Shown piece after piece: positions 7,412 to 16,699 of a stretch of DNA of 64,000 nucleotides. The notes beneath the pieces are model-generated. The model worked only from the letters and a program-made list of their open reading frames with translations, had not been told where the DNA came from and ran no database searches. How positions within the stretch are numbered: position 1 is the first letter of the stretch; every line of letters begins with the position of its first letter. The position numbers and the translations under genes are program-made. This DNA comes from Methanolobus psychrotolerans. GTDB taxonomy: Archaea; Halobacteriota; Methanosarcinia; Methanosarcinales; Methanosarcinaceae. The stretch covers positions 1 to 64,000 of the forward strand of contig NZ_MBKP01000018.1 in the NCBI RefSeq assembly GCF_002243045.1, in the 5' to 3' direction.

Positions 7412-8521
7412 ATGAGATCCATAGTAGAAGAGGCACTGGCAAGGTCTGAACAGGAGACACGTATTCGCGGTTCAGCTACCAGCCCGGAGCACAAAGACAT
7501 AAACGCAGAATTAGAGGAAATGCTGCGCCAATTACACACCAACATCAAAGTAATTGGTTGTGGCGGCGGCGGTTCGAACAGTACTCAAAGAATGGTCGAT
7601 GAAGGAATAAAAGGTGCAGAATTCATTGCTGTGAATACCGATGCACAACATCTCCTGACCATCAGGGCAGACCAGAAGATCCTCATCGGAAGAAAAAAGA
7701 CAAGAGGCTTGGGAGCTGGCAGTCTTCCTCAGATCGGAGAAGATGCAGCCTTGGAAAGTGTGGATGAAATTGCTGCCGTAGTGAATGGTAGCGACATGGT
7801 GTTCATCACATGTGGTCTTGGCGGAGGAACCGGGACAGGCTCTGCCCCCATAGTTGCTGAAGCTGCAAGAGATGCGGGGGCGCTTACTATTGCTGTAGTC
7901 ACTTTACCATTCAGCGTAGAAGGACAGGTCCGAAGAACAAATGCTGAAGCTGGCCTTGAGAGACTAAGAGACGTTGCAGACACTGTAATCGTTGTACCAA
8001 ACGATAAGCTTCTTGAAGTTGTTCCAAGACTTCCATTGCAGGCTGCGTTCAAAGTATCCGACGAAGTCCTCATGAGAGCAGTGAAAGGAATTACCGAACT
8101 TATCACTAAACCAGGACTTGTGAACCTTGACTTTGCAGATGTAAGGACTGTCATGCAGAATGGTGGTGTCGCAATGATAGGGCTAGGAGAGGCCGAAGGC
8201 GAGATGAAAGCAGTTGAATCTGTACAGAAGGCACTTCGCAGTCCGCTTCTTGACGTCGACATATCCGGAGCAACATCCGCTCTAGTCAACGTTATTGGTG
8301 GACCTGACATGACAATTGCTGAGGCGGAAAGTGTTGTACAGGAAGTATACAATAGGATAGATCCGGAAGCAAGGCTCATATGGGGAGCACAGATCAATGA
8401 TGAACTTGAGAACACTGTGCGCACCATGATAGTCGTAACCGGAGTGAAATCACCCCAGATATACGGTCACGGCGGAGCCAAGAACGTAACAAGGAAATAC
8501 GGAATCGATTTCGTTAAATAA
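7412..8521 (+). CDS. ftsZ: Cell division protein FtsZ
   Basis: A 369-residue tubulin-like GTPase that polymerises into the division ring at mid-cell. Visible motifs: nucleotide-binding [10 protein letters not shown] near residue 51, the tubulin signature [12 protein letters not shown] near residue 135, [18 protein letters not shown], and the synergy-loop region [11 protein letters not shown]. It has an N-terminal extension of about 45 acidic residues and ends YGIDFVK, both as in archaeal FtsZ1 proteins, without a long bacterial-type C-terminal tail. GAGGGAGAAAAAG precedes the ATG. The position in front of secE-spt5-L11 is a conserved euryarchaeal order. Confidence 0.97.
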   Translation: MRSIVEEALARSEQETRIRGSATSPEHKDINAELEEMLRQLHTNIKVIGCGGGGSNSTQRMVDEGIKGAEFIAVNTDAQHLLTIRADQKILIGRKKTRGLGAGSLPQIGEDAALESVDEIAAVVNGSDMVFITCGLGGGTGTGSAPIVAEAARDAGALTIAVVTLPFSVEGQVRRTNAEAGLERLRDVADTVIVVPNDKLLEVVPRLPLQAAFKVSDEVLMRAVKGITELITKPGLVNLDFADVRTVMQNGGVAMIGLGEAEGEMKAVESVQKALRSPLLDVDISGATSALVNVIGGPDMTIAEAESVVQEVYNRIDPEARLIWGAQINDELENTVRTMIVVTGVKSPQIYGHGGAKNVTRKYGIDFVK

Positions 8522-8694
8522 ACTAACCCTTTTTTAATAATGTGTTTTTGGTTGGATCGCATGTGCGATTCAATCGAAAGGTATTTTATCAAAGACGTTG
8601 TTTTGGTCGCGCTACATATATTAGCAGACAATAAAGGTCTGGCATTTTATTATACGCATGCAATATAATCAATCATAACCGGTTGTGAAGTACT

Positions 8695-8907
8695 TTGGCA
8701 GAAAACTCATTTGATCTAAGTAAAATCAATAGAACTAGCATAAACCAATCCTTGAAGACATATTTAAGGGTCCTCAAGCTTACAAAGAAACCATCCAGAG
8801 AGGAATTCCTGACCATAGCCAAGGTTGCTGGGCTGGGAATACTTGCAATTGGTTTTGTAGGGTTCCTTATATATCTGCTATTGGTAGAGATGCCGCAATG
8901 GGTGTAA
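8695..8907 (+). CDS. secE: Protein translocase subunit SecE (Sss1/Sec61-gamma)
   Basis: A 70-residue tail-anchored subunit of the SecYEG channel. An amphipathic N-terminal helix (LKTYLRVLKLTKKPSREEFL) carries the family's basic KKP motif, followed by one membrane span (GLGILAIGFVGFLIYLLLV). The start is TTG at 8695, supported by GGTTGTGA upstream and by the conserved length. A TATA-like ATTTTATTATA lies at about 8643-8653. The stop is two bases before the spt5 start, so the genes are translationally close. SecE beside Spt5 is typical of both archaea and bacteria. Confidence 0.92.
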   Translation: MAENSFDLSKINRTSINQSLKTYLRVLKLTKKPSREEFLTIAKVAGLGILAIGFVGFLIYLLLVEMPQWV

Positions 8908-8909
8908 TC

Positions 8910-9377
8910 ATGACCGCAGAGTCTGTGATATTCGTAGTAAAAACAACTGCGAATCAGGAACGTTCGGTTGCAAATATGATTACACAGGTTGCAAGAAAAG
9001 ATCATCTAGACATCAGAGCCATCCTTGCTCCTGATGAACTGAAAGGATACGTGCTTATAGAAGCTGTATCCCCAGGAGATGTTGAACAGGCAATACAGAC
9101 CGTACCTCATGCCCGGGCCGTAGTGAAAGGAAAATCATCTATAGAAGAGATATCACATTTCCTTACACCAAAACCAACGGTTACCGGAATATCAGAGGGT
9201 GCGATAATCGAGATCACATCCGGCCCATTCAAAGGCGAGAGAGCTCGCGTAAAGAGAGTCGATGAAGGTCACGAGGAGATAACTGTAGAGCTATTCGATG
9301 CAGTTGTACCGATACCTATAACTATTCGCGGAGATACTGTAAGAGTCCTCAGGAAAGAAGAGGAAGGGAATTCCTGA
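8910..9377 (+). CDS. spt5: Transcription elongation factor Spt5 (NusG)
   Basis: A 155-residue protein with an N-terminal NGN domain (IFVVKTTANQERSVANMI to about residue 85) that contacts the RNA polymerase clamp with Spt4, and a C-terminal KOW domain (EGAIIEITSGPFKGERARVKR) that contacts the ribosome or RNA. The ATG at 8910 is chosen over the in-frame ATG at 8898 because the conserved NGN strand begins right after it and GGGTGTAATC precedes it. It is 36 bp before L11. Confidence 0.95.
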   Translation: MTAESVIFVVKTTANQERSVANMITQVARKDHLDIRAILAPDELKGYVLIEAVSPGDVEQAIQTVPHARAVVKGKSSIEEISHFLTPKPTVTGISEGAIIEITSGPFKGERARVKRVDEGHEEITVELFDAVVPIPITIRGDTVRVLRKEEEGNS

Positions 9378-9413
9378 GATAGTTTACATATTCAATTTAA
9401 TGGTGATATTCAA

Positions 9414-9899
9414 ATGGTAAATGTTGTTGAAGCATTGGTCCCAGGAGGAAAAGCAAATCCAGGACCACCACTTGGTCCAGCCTTGGGTCCTCTTGGAATT
9501 AACATCAAAGATGTTATAGAGAAGATCAACGAGAAAACAAGAGATTACAATGGGATGCAAGTCCCTGTAAAAGTAATTGTCGCAGACAATAAGAGTTTTG
9601 AGATAGAAGTCGGAACTCCACCAACGTCAGCGCTCATACTTAAAGAAGTAGGCGTCCAAAAAGGATCAGGAGAACCAAAAACAGTGATTGTCGGAAACCT
9701 TACAATCGCCCAGGCAGCAAAGATTGCACGTATGAAGAAAGATGATATCCTCTCATATGACTTGAAAGCTGCTGTGAAAGAGGTTCTCGGATCCTGCGTC
9801 CCCATGGGAGTGACAGCTGAAGGTATGCCTCCAAAGGAATGCCAGAAAGCTATCGATGAAGGACAGTTCGATGATGTATTGGCACAGGAAGCATGGTAA
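9414..9899 (+). CDS. rpl11: 50S ribosomal protein L11 (uL11)
   Basis: A 161-residue protein that binds the 23S rRNA GTPase-associated centre. It has the invariant opening GGKANPGPPLGPALGPLGIN, the PPTSALILKEVG hinge and a C-terminal RNA-binding domain with KKDDILSYDLKAAVKEVLGSC. The length and the archaeal ending GQFDDVLAQEAW are normal. GGTGATATT precedes the ATG. It is followed by a 158-bp gap with a promoter and a folded leader, so L1-L10-L12 can be controlled separately. Confidence 0.98.
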   Translation: MVNVVEALVPGGKANPGPPLGPALGPLGINIKDVIEKINEKTRDYNGMQVPVKVIVADNKSFEIEVGTPPTSALILKEVGVQKGSGEPKTVIVGNLTIAQAAKIARMKKDDILSYDLKAAVKEVLGSCVPMGVTAEGMPPKECQKAIDEGQFDDVLAQEAW

Positions 9900-9913
9900 A
9901 TTCCATGCTTTAA

Positions 9914-10057
9914 CCAATAAGTTTAAAACAAATACCTCTTATTGGAGTGTCATTATAGACAGAGTTCAGGTCTTTGACCTAGTACTCTAAATACAGCCGT
10001 AGTAGACCGAAGCGGTCCTGCCTGAACATTCATGTTCGACACTACGGGAGGTAAAGA
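9914..10057 (+). promoter_or_regulatory. Promoter and folded mRNA leader of the L1-L10-L12 operon
   Basis: A TATA-like GTTTAAAAC at 9921-9929 lies in the loop of an 8-bp inverted repeat (CCAATAAG 9914-9921, CTTATTGG 9938-9945), predicting a start near 9953. The leader then offers two folds. The first is a stem AGAGT/ACTCT (9961-9965, 9984-9988) around AGGTC/GACCT (9968-9972, 9976-9980). The second is a three-way junction: outer stem CCGTAGT/ACTACGG (9997-10003, 10041-10047), enclosing GACCG/CGGTC (10005-10009, 10013-10017) and GAACA/TGTTC (10024-10028, 10033-10037). The outer stem abuts GGGAGG (10046-10051), the ribosome binding site. L1 represses its own operon in other archaea; this leader is the natural candidate site, by inference. 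Confidence 0.6.
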
Positions 10058-10699
10058 ATGGCAGACAACAATATAATAAAAGCTATCGAAAAGTTATTAG
10101 CGGAGTCACCTGAGAGGAAGTTCCCCGAAGGCGTTGACCTAGCTATCAACTTAAAGAATCTGGATATGAGTCAGCCTAAAAACCGTGTTGATGAAGAGAT
10201 ATTCCTTCCACACGGTCGCGGAAGAAGCCTTAAGATCGCAGTCTTTGCGAAAGGTGAGGTTGGACTGCAGGCAAAAGAAGCAGGTGCAGAATATGTCTTT
10301 TCAGATGTAGATCTTGCAGACATCGGAGCAGATAAAGCACGTGCAAGGACTATCGCCAATGAGTGCGATTTTTTCATTGCGGAAGTACAGTATATGGCAC
10401 AAATTGGTAAAAACCTTGGTGCTATACTGGGTCCAAGAGGAAAAATGCCAGTTCCATTGCAACCAGGAAAGAACGTTGCCGATCTTATTAACAGTTCAAG
10501 AAACACCATCAGAATAAGATCAAAAGACAAGCTCACATTCCACGTATCTGTTGGTCGCAGGGACATGGATATCCAGAAAATTGCAGAGAACATAGAAACA
10601 GTCCTTAGCAGAGTGGAGCAATCCCTTGAAAAGGGTAAGCATAACATAAAAGCTATTTATGTTACAACCACCATGGGTAAATCAGTGAGGGTGCTATAA
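10058..10699 (+). CDS. rpl1: 50S ribosomal protein L1 (uL1)
   Basis: A 213-residue protein of the L1 stalk, which guides E-site tRNA release. Family marks include the FPEGVDLAINLKNLDM segment, the strand with FLPHGRGRSLKIAVF, the LGPRGKMPVP loop that contacts rRNA, and the C-terminal YVTTTMGKSVRVL. In archaea L1 is also the translational repressor of its own operon, binding mRNA that mimics its rRNA site. GGGAGGT precedes the ATG and overlaps a leader helix. Its stop overlaps the L10 start by one base. Confidence 0.97.
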   Translation: MADNNIIKAIEKLLAESPERKFPEGVDLAINLKNLDMSQPKNRVDEEIFLPHGRGRSLKIAVFAKGEVGLQAKEAGAEYVFSDVDLADIGADKARARTIANECDFFIAEVQYMAQIGKNLGAILGPRGKMPVPLQPGKNVADLINSSRNTIRIRSKDKLTFHVSVGRRDMDIQKIAENIETVLSRVEQSLEKGKHNIKAIYVTTTMGKSVRVL

Positions 10700-11724
10700 T
10701 GGAAGAAGAACACCACACCAGCCACATCCCTCAGTGGAAAAAAGATGAAGTTGAAGAAATAAAGGAACTTATAAAAAAATACCCGATAATAGCTGTCGTA
10801 GGTATTGGAGGAATTCCTGCAAAGCAACTTCAAAAAATGCGAAGGGACCTTAAAGATAATGCGGTTTTGAAAGTATCAAGAAACACCCTTATCAGAAGAG
10901 CGCTGGAGGAATCCGGCGACGTAAAGGAGATGGAAAAGTACGTAGACGTACAGACCGCCCTGGTGTTTACCGAACAGAATCCTTTCAAGCTATACAAATC
11001 AATGGAGAAGAGCAAGACTCCTTCACCTATTAAAGCAGGCACTATCGCACCTCGCGATATTATAGTCCAAAAAGGACCAACATCATTCCCACCTGGACCG
11101 ATTCTCGGAGAAATGCAGGCTGCAGGAATACCTGCGGGAATGGAAGCCGGAAAAGTGACTATCAAGGAAACGAAGACTGTCGCAAAGGAAGGAGAAGCAG
11201 TTTCTCAGAAGCTTGCAGCAATGCTTACAAGACTTGAGATCTACCCAATGGTAGTAGGTCTTGACATGAGGGCAGCTCTTGAGAACGGTTCAGTCTTCAC
11301 ACCAGATGTACTCGCTATCGACGAAAGTAAATACTTCTCTGATATCGTATTGGCAGTACAACAGGCATTCAACATGTCAGTCTTTGCAGCATATCCAACT
11401 GCAGAGAATATCAAGACACTTATCTCAAAGGCTGCAACAGAATCACGCAACCTTGGTGTCGAAGCAGTGATCCTGGAGCCAGGCGTTATCGATGCATTGC
11501 TTGGAAAAGCACAGTTACAGATGTTCTCAGTTGCATCAGCGGCTTCTGCCAATAATGAAGAAGCAGTTGACGAAGAACTGAAGGAAGCACTTGGTGCAGC
11601 CGCATCTGCTGCTGCCAGCGCAGTCACAGCAGCTCCTGTAGAGGAAGTTGTTGAAGAGAAGGAAGAGGAAGAAGAGAGTTCAGAAGAGGATGGCATGGCC
11701 GGTCTTGGAGCACTCTTTGGATGA
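10699..11724 (+). CDS. rpl10: 50S ribosomal protein L10 (uL10/P0)
   Basis: A 341-residue archaeal P0-type stalk base. The N-terminal rRNA-binding domain contains the IPQWKKDEVEEIKELI helix and VGIGGIPAKQLQKMRRDL. An archaeal/eukaryotic insertion follows (GTIAPRDIIVQKGPTSFPPGP), then helices that each bind an L12 dimer. A charged Ala-rich hinge leads to [10 protein letters not shown], shared with L12, which recruits elongation factors. Translation is coupled to L1 through a TAATG overlap. Confidence 0.97.
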   Translation: MEEEHHTSHIPQWKKDEVEEIKELIKKYPIIAVVGIGGIPAKQLQKMRRDLKDNAVLKVSRNTLIRRALEESGDVKEMEKYVDVQTALVFTEQNPFKLYKSMEKSKTPSPIKAGTIAPRDIIVQKGPTSFPPGPILGEMQAAGIPAGMEAGKVTIKETKTVAKEGEAVSQKLAAMLTRLEIYPMVVGLDMRAALENGSVFTPDVLAIDESKYFSDIVLAVQQAFNMSVFAAYPTAENIKTLISKAATESRNLGVEAVILEPGVIDALLGKAQLQMFSVASAASANNEEAVDEELKEALGAAASAAASAVTAAPVEEVVEEKEEEEESSEEDGMAGLGALFG

Positions 11725-11777
11725 TCAGAATTTACAAACTATAACATTTACATTGATAAAATAAAAGGTGATATTAC

Positions 11778-12080
11778 ATGGAATATATATATGCAGCACT
11801 TTTACTGTTCAAAGCAGGTAAAGACATAACAGAAGAAACAGTTACTGCCGTACTTCAGGCAGCAGGTGTAGAAGTTAACGATGCACGTGCAAAAGCACTC
11901 GTTGCAGCTCTTGAGGGCGTCGACATCGAGGAAGCAATGGCAACTGCAGCAGTCGCAGCAGCACCAGCAGCAGCAGCACCAGTCGCAGCAGCACCAGCAC
12001 CTGTAGAGGAAGCAGCACCAGAAGAAGAAGACCACTCAGAAGAGAACGGCATGGCCGGTCTTGGAGCACTCTTCGGATAA
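11778..12080 (+). CDS. rpl12: 50S ribosomal protein L12 (P1-type stalk protein)
   Basis: A 100-residue acidic stalk protein. It starts [20 protein letters not shown], the dimerisation and L10-binding domain, continues through an Ala/Pro hinge rich in [10 protein letters not shown] repeats, and ends in an acidic stretch and [10 protein letters not shown]. The tail is the same as that of L10. GGTGATATTAC precedes the ATG. It is the last gene of the operon and is followed by a clear hairpin terminator. Confidence 0.97.
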   Translation: MEYIYAALLLFKAGKDITEETVTAVLQAAGVEVNDARAKALVAALEGVDIEEAMATAAVAAAPAAAAPVAAAPAPVEEAAPEEEDHSEENGMAGLGALFG

Positions 12081-12089
12081 TCAAACTTC

Positions 12090-12124
12090 ATGTCCGCCTT
12101 TGCGGACATCCTTATTCTTTTTTT
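12090..12124 (+). terminator. Terminator of the L1-L10-L12 operon
   Basis: A perfect 8-bp stem, ATGTCCGC (12090-12097) with GCGGACAT (12102-12109), loop CTTT, is followed by a T-rich run (12112-12124). It lies ten bases after the L12 stop. Confidence 0.75.
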
Positions 12125-12151
12125 AAATCAGCTTTTCTAAAGAGCTGGCAC

Positions 12152-12769
<618 letters not shown>

Positions 12770-12825
12770 CTAACCCCCCACTACAGATATGTTGAATTAT
12801 AATTTACAACACCAATTGATATTTT

Positions 12826-14466
12826 CTAAGACCTCTTCAGCAACATCACTGCAAAAAGAAGGATAGCACTGATGAAACCTATAGCACCCATCATTAGCAG
12901 ATAACCATCACCGTTTACGGCCAGATACGCAGATGATATCAGAATAATCAACAGGAAAAGATACTTCGCAATTGAATCAAAGGTTTTATACCTCCTTATC
13001 TCATCAGTCTTCTTTTCCAGTCTTTCGATCCTGTAACCTCTTATTGTTTCAATGACATCATTTACCCCTTCGGGCAGGTTCTTCACTATATCCAGATACC
13101 TGTCACCTTCCAATTGCAGGTATTCAAATGCCTCAAAAGGAGAATAGCGTTTCATCAAAACCTTTGTAATAACAGGTCTTGCATTTTCCAGCAGGTTAAA
13201 TCTTGGATCAAGTTCAAGACAATTTGCTTCAATTAGTATCAAAGCCCTTTCTAGAGTTGAGAACTCGCTTGGGAGGGAAAGGTTATATTTCAGTGCCAGT
13301 GTAGCATAGTTGTCACTTTGCCTCTCACCAGCAGAATAATTCTGTTTAGAGATAATATCATCAAGATCCAGCTTGAAGCGTCGCACATTTATATCTTCTC
13401 GGTTTATACCGGTTATTTTCAGGAAGGCCTCAAAAACAACATCAACCCTCTTCTTGTATATACCATAGAAAAGGTTCAGCATATTGCGTCGTAGCTCATC
13501 ATCAATAGTTCCTGCAGCTCCAAAGTCGATATAGGCAATACCGTCCTCCTGAATTATTATGTTGGAACTGTGAGGATCGGCATGATAGAAACCATCGATA
13601 TACACCTGCTTCAGGTAACTGGTACTGATAATCTTAGCATACCATTTTTTCTTTTCCGGAGAAATTTGTGAGAGTTTCCTGATAGTGACACCTTCCATAT
13701 AATCCATGACAAGAATATTCTCACTTGAATATTCATCATAGACATTTGGCACATGCACTTCCTTCACATCTGCAAAGTTCTCCTGGAAGCGCTTGATGTT
13801 CCTTGCCTCATTGCTAAGGTCAAGCTCACGGTTGAGTAATTCCCTGAACTCATACAGGAAGGCATCAATGTCAAAATTGCTCCCAAGGCCAATAACCCTC
13901 ACAATAAGAGGCTTGAAGTCATCCAATATCGCAAGGTCAAGATTGATAGTGTCTATCAGATTGGGCCTTGTTATCTTTACAGCAACCTTCTTACCATCCA
14001 AAGACGCTTCATAGACCTGTGCTATAGAGGCACAAGCAATTGGTTCTGTATTGAAACCATCAAATATGTCCAGTATGTCAAAATCAGGATTTCCCAGACT
14101 CTCAGATATTTCTTCAGTCCCTATACTGCACCTAAAGCCTTCAAATGCCACCTTCATCGTGTCAAAGTCAAGAGGATTGACATTATCCTGAAGATTTCCG
14201 AGCTCCTCTATATAAACAGCAGGAACGATATCCGGCCTTTTGCTCAGGATCTGGCCAAGCTTTATGAAAGTAGGGCCAAGCTCCTCCAGGGCCTTTCTTA
14301 GTTTTACTGCATTTTCCCTGTTCTTAACATCCAATACGCAGGGAGTCCTCCGATTGGAAACATAATACTGGTTGACCTCACTATACAGAAGACTGAAAAG
14401 ATTGTATTTTGAAAATACTCTGAAAATAGTAATGTACCTGCGGATTTTCCTGAACATCAATACCAT
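12826..14466 (-). CDS. UbiB/ADCK (AarF) family atypical kinase
   Basis: A 546-residue protein of the ABC1/UbiB family, whose members support isoprenoid-quinone or lipid metabolism through ATPase activity. The hallmark KxGQ motif (LGPTFIKLGQILSKRPD) lies near residue 90. An Ala-rich nucleotide-binding loop (ACASIAQVYEA), the catalytic-strand lysine (KVAVKITRP), the HADPHSSNIII catalytic loop and YIDFGAAG (DFG) follow. Two hydrophobic spans at the end (ending GAIGFISAILLFAVMLL) anchor it to the membrane. Methanosarcinaceae use methanophenazine in place of ubiquinone, so a role in methanophenazine or lipid biology is an inference. Confidence 0.9.
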   Translation of the reverse strand: MVLMFRKIRRYITIFRVFSKYNLFSLLYSEVNQYYVSNRRTPCVLDVKNRENAVKLRKALEELGPTFIKLGQILSKRPDIVPAVYIEELGNLQDNVNPLDFDTMKVAFEGFRCSIGTEEISESLGNPDFDILDIFDGFNTEPIACASIAQVYEASLDGKKVAVKITRPNLIDTINLDLAILDDFKPLIVRVIGLGSNFDIDAFLYEFRELLNRELDLSNEARNIKRFQENFADVKEVHVPNVYDEYSSENILVMDYMEGVTIRKLSQISPEKKKWYAKIISTSYLKQVYIDGFYHADPHSSNIIIQEDGIAYIDFGAAGTIDDELRRNMLNLFYGIYKKRVDVVFEAFLKITGINREDINVRRFKLDLDDIISKQNYSAGERQSDNYATLALKYNLSLPSEFSTLERALILIEANCLELDPRFNLLENARPVITKVLMKRYSPFEAFEYLQLEGDRYLDIVKNLPEGVNDVIETIRGYRIERLEKKTDEIRRYKTFDSIAKYLFLLIILISSAYLAVNGDGYLLMMGAIGFISAILLFAVMLLKRS

Positions 14467-14607
14467 GTCTGTCCTGTTAGTAAATATAGATATGTATCAT
14501 TCTAATAATACTTCTTTTCACATAGAAACAAAAAGACTCCCAGCATGAAAAAATATCATTCAAATCCAGAAAATAAAAAATAATTGGTGATTGGTAACAC
14601 TAAACAA

Positions 14608-14695
14608 GTATTTATAACAGGATTCTTATGTAGAATGAAAAGCTACCTGTCAAAAACAGGCTTTTGGCCTGCTGTAAAATCAACGCGTGACTACA
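14608..14695 (+). promoter_or_regulatory. Promoter and leader of cbiO with two competing hairpins
   Basis: GTATTTATAAC at about 14608-14618 is a good TATA box, giving a start near 14638 and a leader of about 55 nt. In it, CCTGT (14646-14650) can pair with ACAGG (14656-14660), or the same ACAGG bases plus C14661 can pair with GCCTG (14667-14671). The two helices exclude each other, as in small RNA switches. It does not match a cobalamin or NiCo riboswitch that I recognise. Confidence 0.35.
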
Positions 14696-15541
14696 ATGAC
14701 CAAAAAACCTATTGTCCAGCTAAAAAGAGTATCCTATTTCTATGCAAGCAGCAAGATAAGAGCCCTTGATAGCATCGATCTTGATATATATCCCGGAGAA
14801 AAGATAGCCATTCTCGGGGCAAATGGAGCTGGCAAATCAACACTTTTCAAACACCTCAACGGAATATTTAAACCGGCATCTGGAGAAGTACTTGTAAAAG
14901 GTGAACTGATTTCAAAGAAGAATATCAGAAGTGTACGTCAGACTGTAGGGATTGTATTCCAGAATCCAGATGACCAGATACTGGCACCCACTATCGAGCA
15001 GGACGTAGCATTTGGCCCCATTAACATGGGACTTGCTGAAGATGAAGTTGAAAGAAGAGTAAAGAAAGCACTGGAACTTGTGAACCTCTCCGGTTATGAA
15101 GAACGTTCGCCCCATCATCTCAGCGGGGGGCAGAAAAAACTTGTTGCAATTGCAGGGGTGCTGGCAATGCAACCGGAAGTAGTGGTTCTTGACGAACCCA
15201 CCGCAGGACTTGATCCCTTCAGTGCTGAGAAAATAATGGAAATAATAGATGGAATGAACAAAAAATTCGGTATAACTGTTATCCTGTCTACACATGACGT
15301 TGATATAGTCCCTCTTTTTGCAGATGTCGTCTACATTCTGCACCACGGAAAAATAGAAGCAAGCGGAACAGCAAAAGAGATATTCAAAAAACACGCAATA
15401 CTTGAAAATGCACACCTTCGAATGCCACGGATAGCAGAGGTATTTGAGCTCCTGCAAGAATCGGGCTTAGATGCTGATATAAAGATAACACCCCAGGATG
15501 CAAGGGATGAGATCATACGACTTGTAGAGAACAGTAAATAA
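14696..15541 (+). CDS. cbiO: ECF transporter ATPase, cobalt/nickel type
   Basis: A 281-residue ABC ATPase that powers an energy-coupling-factor importer. Walker A is GANGAGKST, the Q-loop FQNPDDQI is of the ECF type, the signature is LSGGQKK, Walker B is VVVLDEPTAGLD, and the switch histidine is in STHDVD. The C-terminal 40 residues form the short ECF-specific tail. The ATG at 14696 is chosen; a GTG three codons earlier is possible. It is followed by cbiQ 11 bp later. The matching substrate-binding genes are on the opposite strand just beyond, which points to cobalt or nickel as substrate, needed for corrinoids and F430. Confidence 0.9.
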   Translation: MTKKPIVQLKRVSYFYASSKIRALDSIDLDIYPGEKIAILGANGAGKSTLFKHLNGIFKPASGEVLVKGELISKKNIRSVRQTVGIVFQNPDDQILAPTIEQDVAFGPINMGLAEDEVERRVKKALELVNLSGYEERSPHHLSGGQKKLVAIAGVLAMQPEVVVLDEPTAGLDPFSAEKIMEIIDGMNKKFGITVILSTHDVDIVPLFADVVYILHHGKIEASGTAKEIFKKHAILENAHLRMPRIAEVFELLQESGLDADIKITPQDARDEIIRLVENSK

Positions 15542-15552
15542 AAGGCCGGCCC

Positions 15553-16359
15553 ATGGAGATCACACTCACTGATATTGAAAGGGAAGCATACAAAGACAGC
15601 CCGGTCCACAGGCTTGACGGGAGAGTGAAGATACTTGCAACCATTTTTATCATCATTTTTGCTGTTAGCCTACCCCGCATGAGTGAAGCAAATTTTATGA
15701 AACTGGCAATCATTGAGTTCTATCTGATATGCCTCATTGTAGTTGCAAAACTCAACCCTGTTTATACACTCATGAGATTTCTTTCCACATTGCCATTTGG
15801 ATTTGCTATTATCGTGGTCCAACCTTTTGTGAGGCAACCATTCATTGACTCATTTACAGTATATCCTCTTGAACTGCCCTTTGGTATCACAATTACATAC
15901 GAGGGAATATTTTTCGGGATGATGCTCTTTGCAAAATACATAGTCTGCATAACAGCTATTGTACTAATGTCCTCAACTACGAAAATGAGCGACATGGTAA
16001 TTTCTGCAAGACGCCTTGGAATGCCAGCAGAGTTCACCCTGATACTTTCAATGATGGTCAGATATCTTTTCGTATTCTGGATAATACTCAAACGTATAAG
16101 AGTGGCACAGAAGACGCGACTGTTCAATATATGGAACAGAAAAGTGCCCCGTAAATGGATCCTTGAGCAGATTGCATACACGATAAGTTCATTGTTCATC
16201 CGCTCTTATGAACAAGGAGAAAGAACATACATCAGCATGCTCTGTAGAGGATATTCAAGTGAAAACAACATATATATGCATAAAAGCAAGATAAAAGCTG
16301 CAGATCTTTTTTACTCAGTGGTAACAACTGGAATATTGCTCTTAGCTATTGTAACGTGA
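15553..16359 (+). CDS. cbiQ: ECF transporter transmembrane subunit (CbiQ/NikQ)
   Basis: A 268-residue membrane protein linking the ATPase to the substrate-binding subunits. The N-terminus SPVHRLDGRVKILATI is the family entry motif. Several hydrophobic spans follow. The cytosolic coupling helix with ARRLGMPAEFTLILSMMVRY and the second short motif SMLCRGYSSE give the two Ala-Arg-Gly-type coupling sites of EcfT proteins. It is co-transcribed with cbiO and convergent with the nikN-cbiM operon. Confidence 0.9.
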   Translation: MEITLTDIEREAYKDSPVHRLDGRVKILATIFIIIFAVSLPRMSEANFMKLAIIEFYLICLIVVAKLNPVYTLMRFLSTLPFGFAIIVVQPFVRQPFIDSFTVYPLELPFGITITYEGIFFGMMLFAKYIVCITAIVLMSSTTKMSDMVISARRLGMPAEFTLILSMMVRYLFVFWIILKRIRVAQKTRLFNIWNRKVPRKWILEQIAYTISSLFIRSYEQGERTYISMLCRGYSSENNIYMHKSKIKAADLFYSVVTTGILLLAIVT

Positions 16360-16384
16360 AAAGAAAAAATAAAGAAAAAAAGGA

Positions 16385-16699
16385 TTATTGTTTCTTTGCA
16401 ACTTTCCCTAGCGTATAACTGATTCCCAATACAAGGAGAGTACCTATCACTATGGCAAGTACTTCACCCATCTTTCCCTGACCTTCAATTGCATAATCAG
16501 GCATTGGAGATTCCATAAAAGGTTCTGATTCTTCCAACGCTGAGAATGTGTATTCATCTATAACTCCCCCTGCGGCACTTTCCAGACCGTCTGGGTCAGG
16601 AGAAGCAAGGAAAGGAGCAAGGACAGATATAATCAAAGCAATTACAATTCCCGCATACAGGAATTTCATATTCATACGGGAGTTGGTTTTCAGACTCAT
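16385..16699 (-). CDS. PDGLE-domain small membrane subunit (NikN/CbiN-like)
   Basis: A 104-residue protein with two membrane spans (FLYAGIVIALIISVLAPFLA near the start and GEVLAIVIGTLLVLGISYTLG at the end) and the diagnostic extracytoplasmic PDPDGLES motif. PDGLE proteins serve as the accessory N component of nickel or cobalt ECF importers, helping CbiM/NikM load the metal. Its start overlaps the cbiM stop by four bases, so the two are translationally coupled. Confidence 0.85.
   Translation of the reverse strand: MSLKTNSRMNMKFLYAGIVIALIISVLAPFLASPDPDGLESAAGGVIDEYTFSALEESEPFMESPMPDYAIEGQGKMGEVLAIVIGTLLVLGISYTLGKVAKKQ

Noticed and set aside
14467-14695. Cobalamin or NiCo riboswitch upstream of cbiO
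   Set aside because: The leader is too short and lacks the conserved box and junction sequences of both classes.
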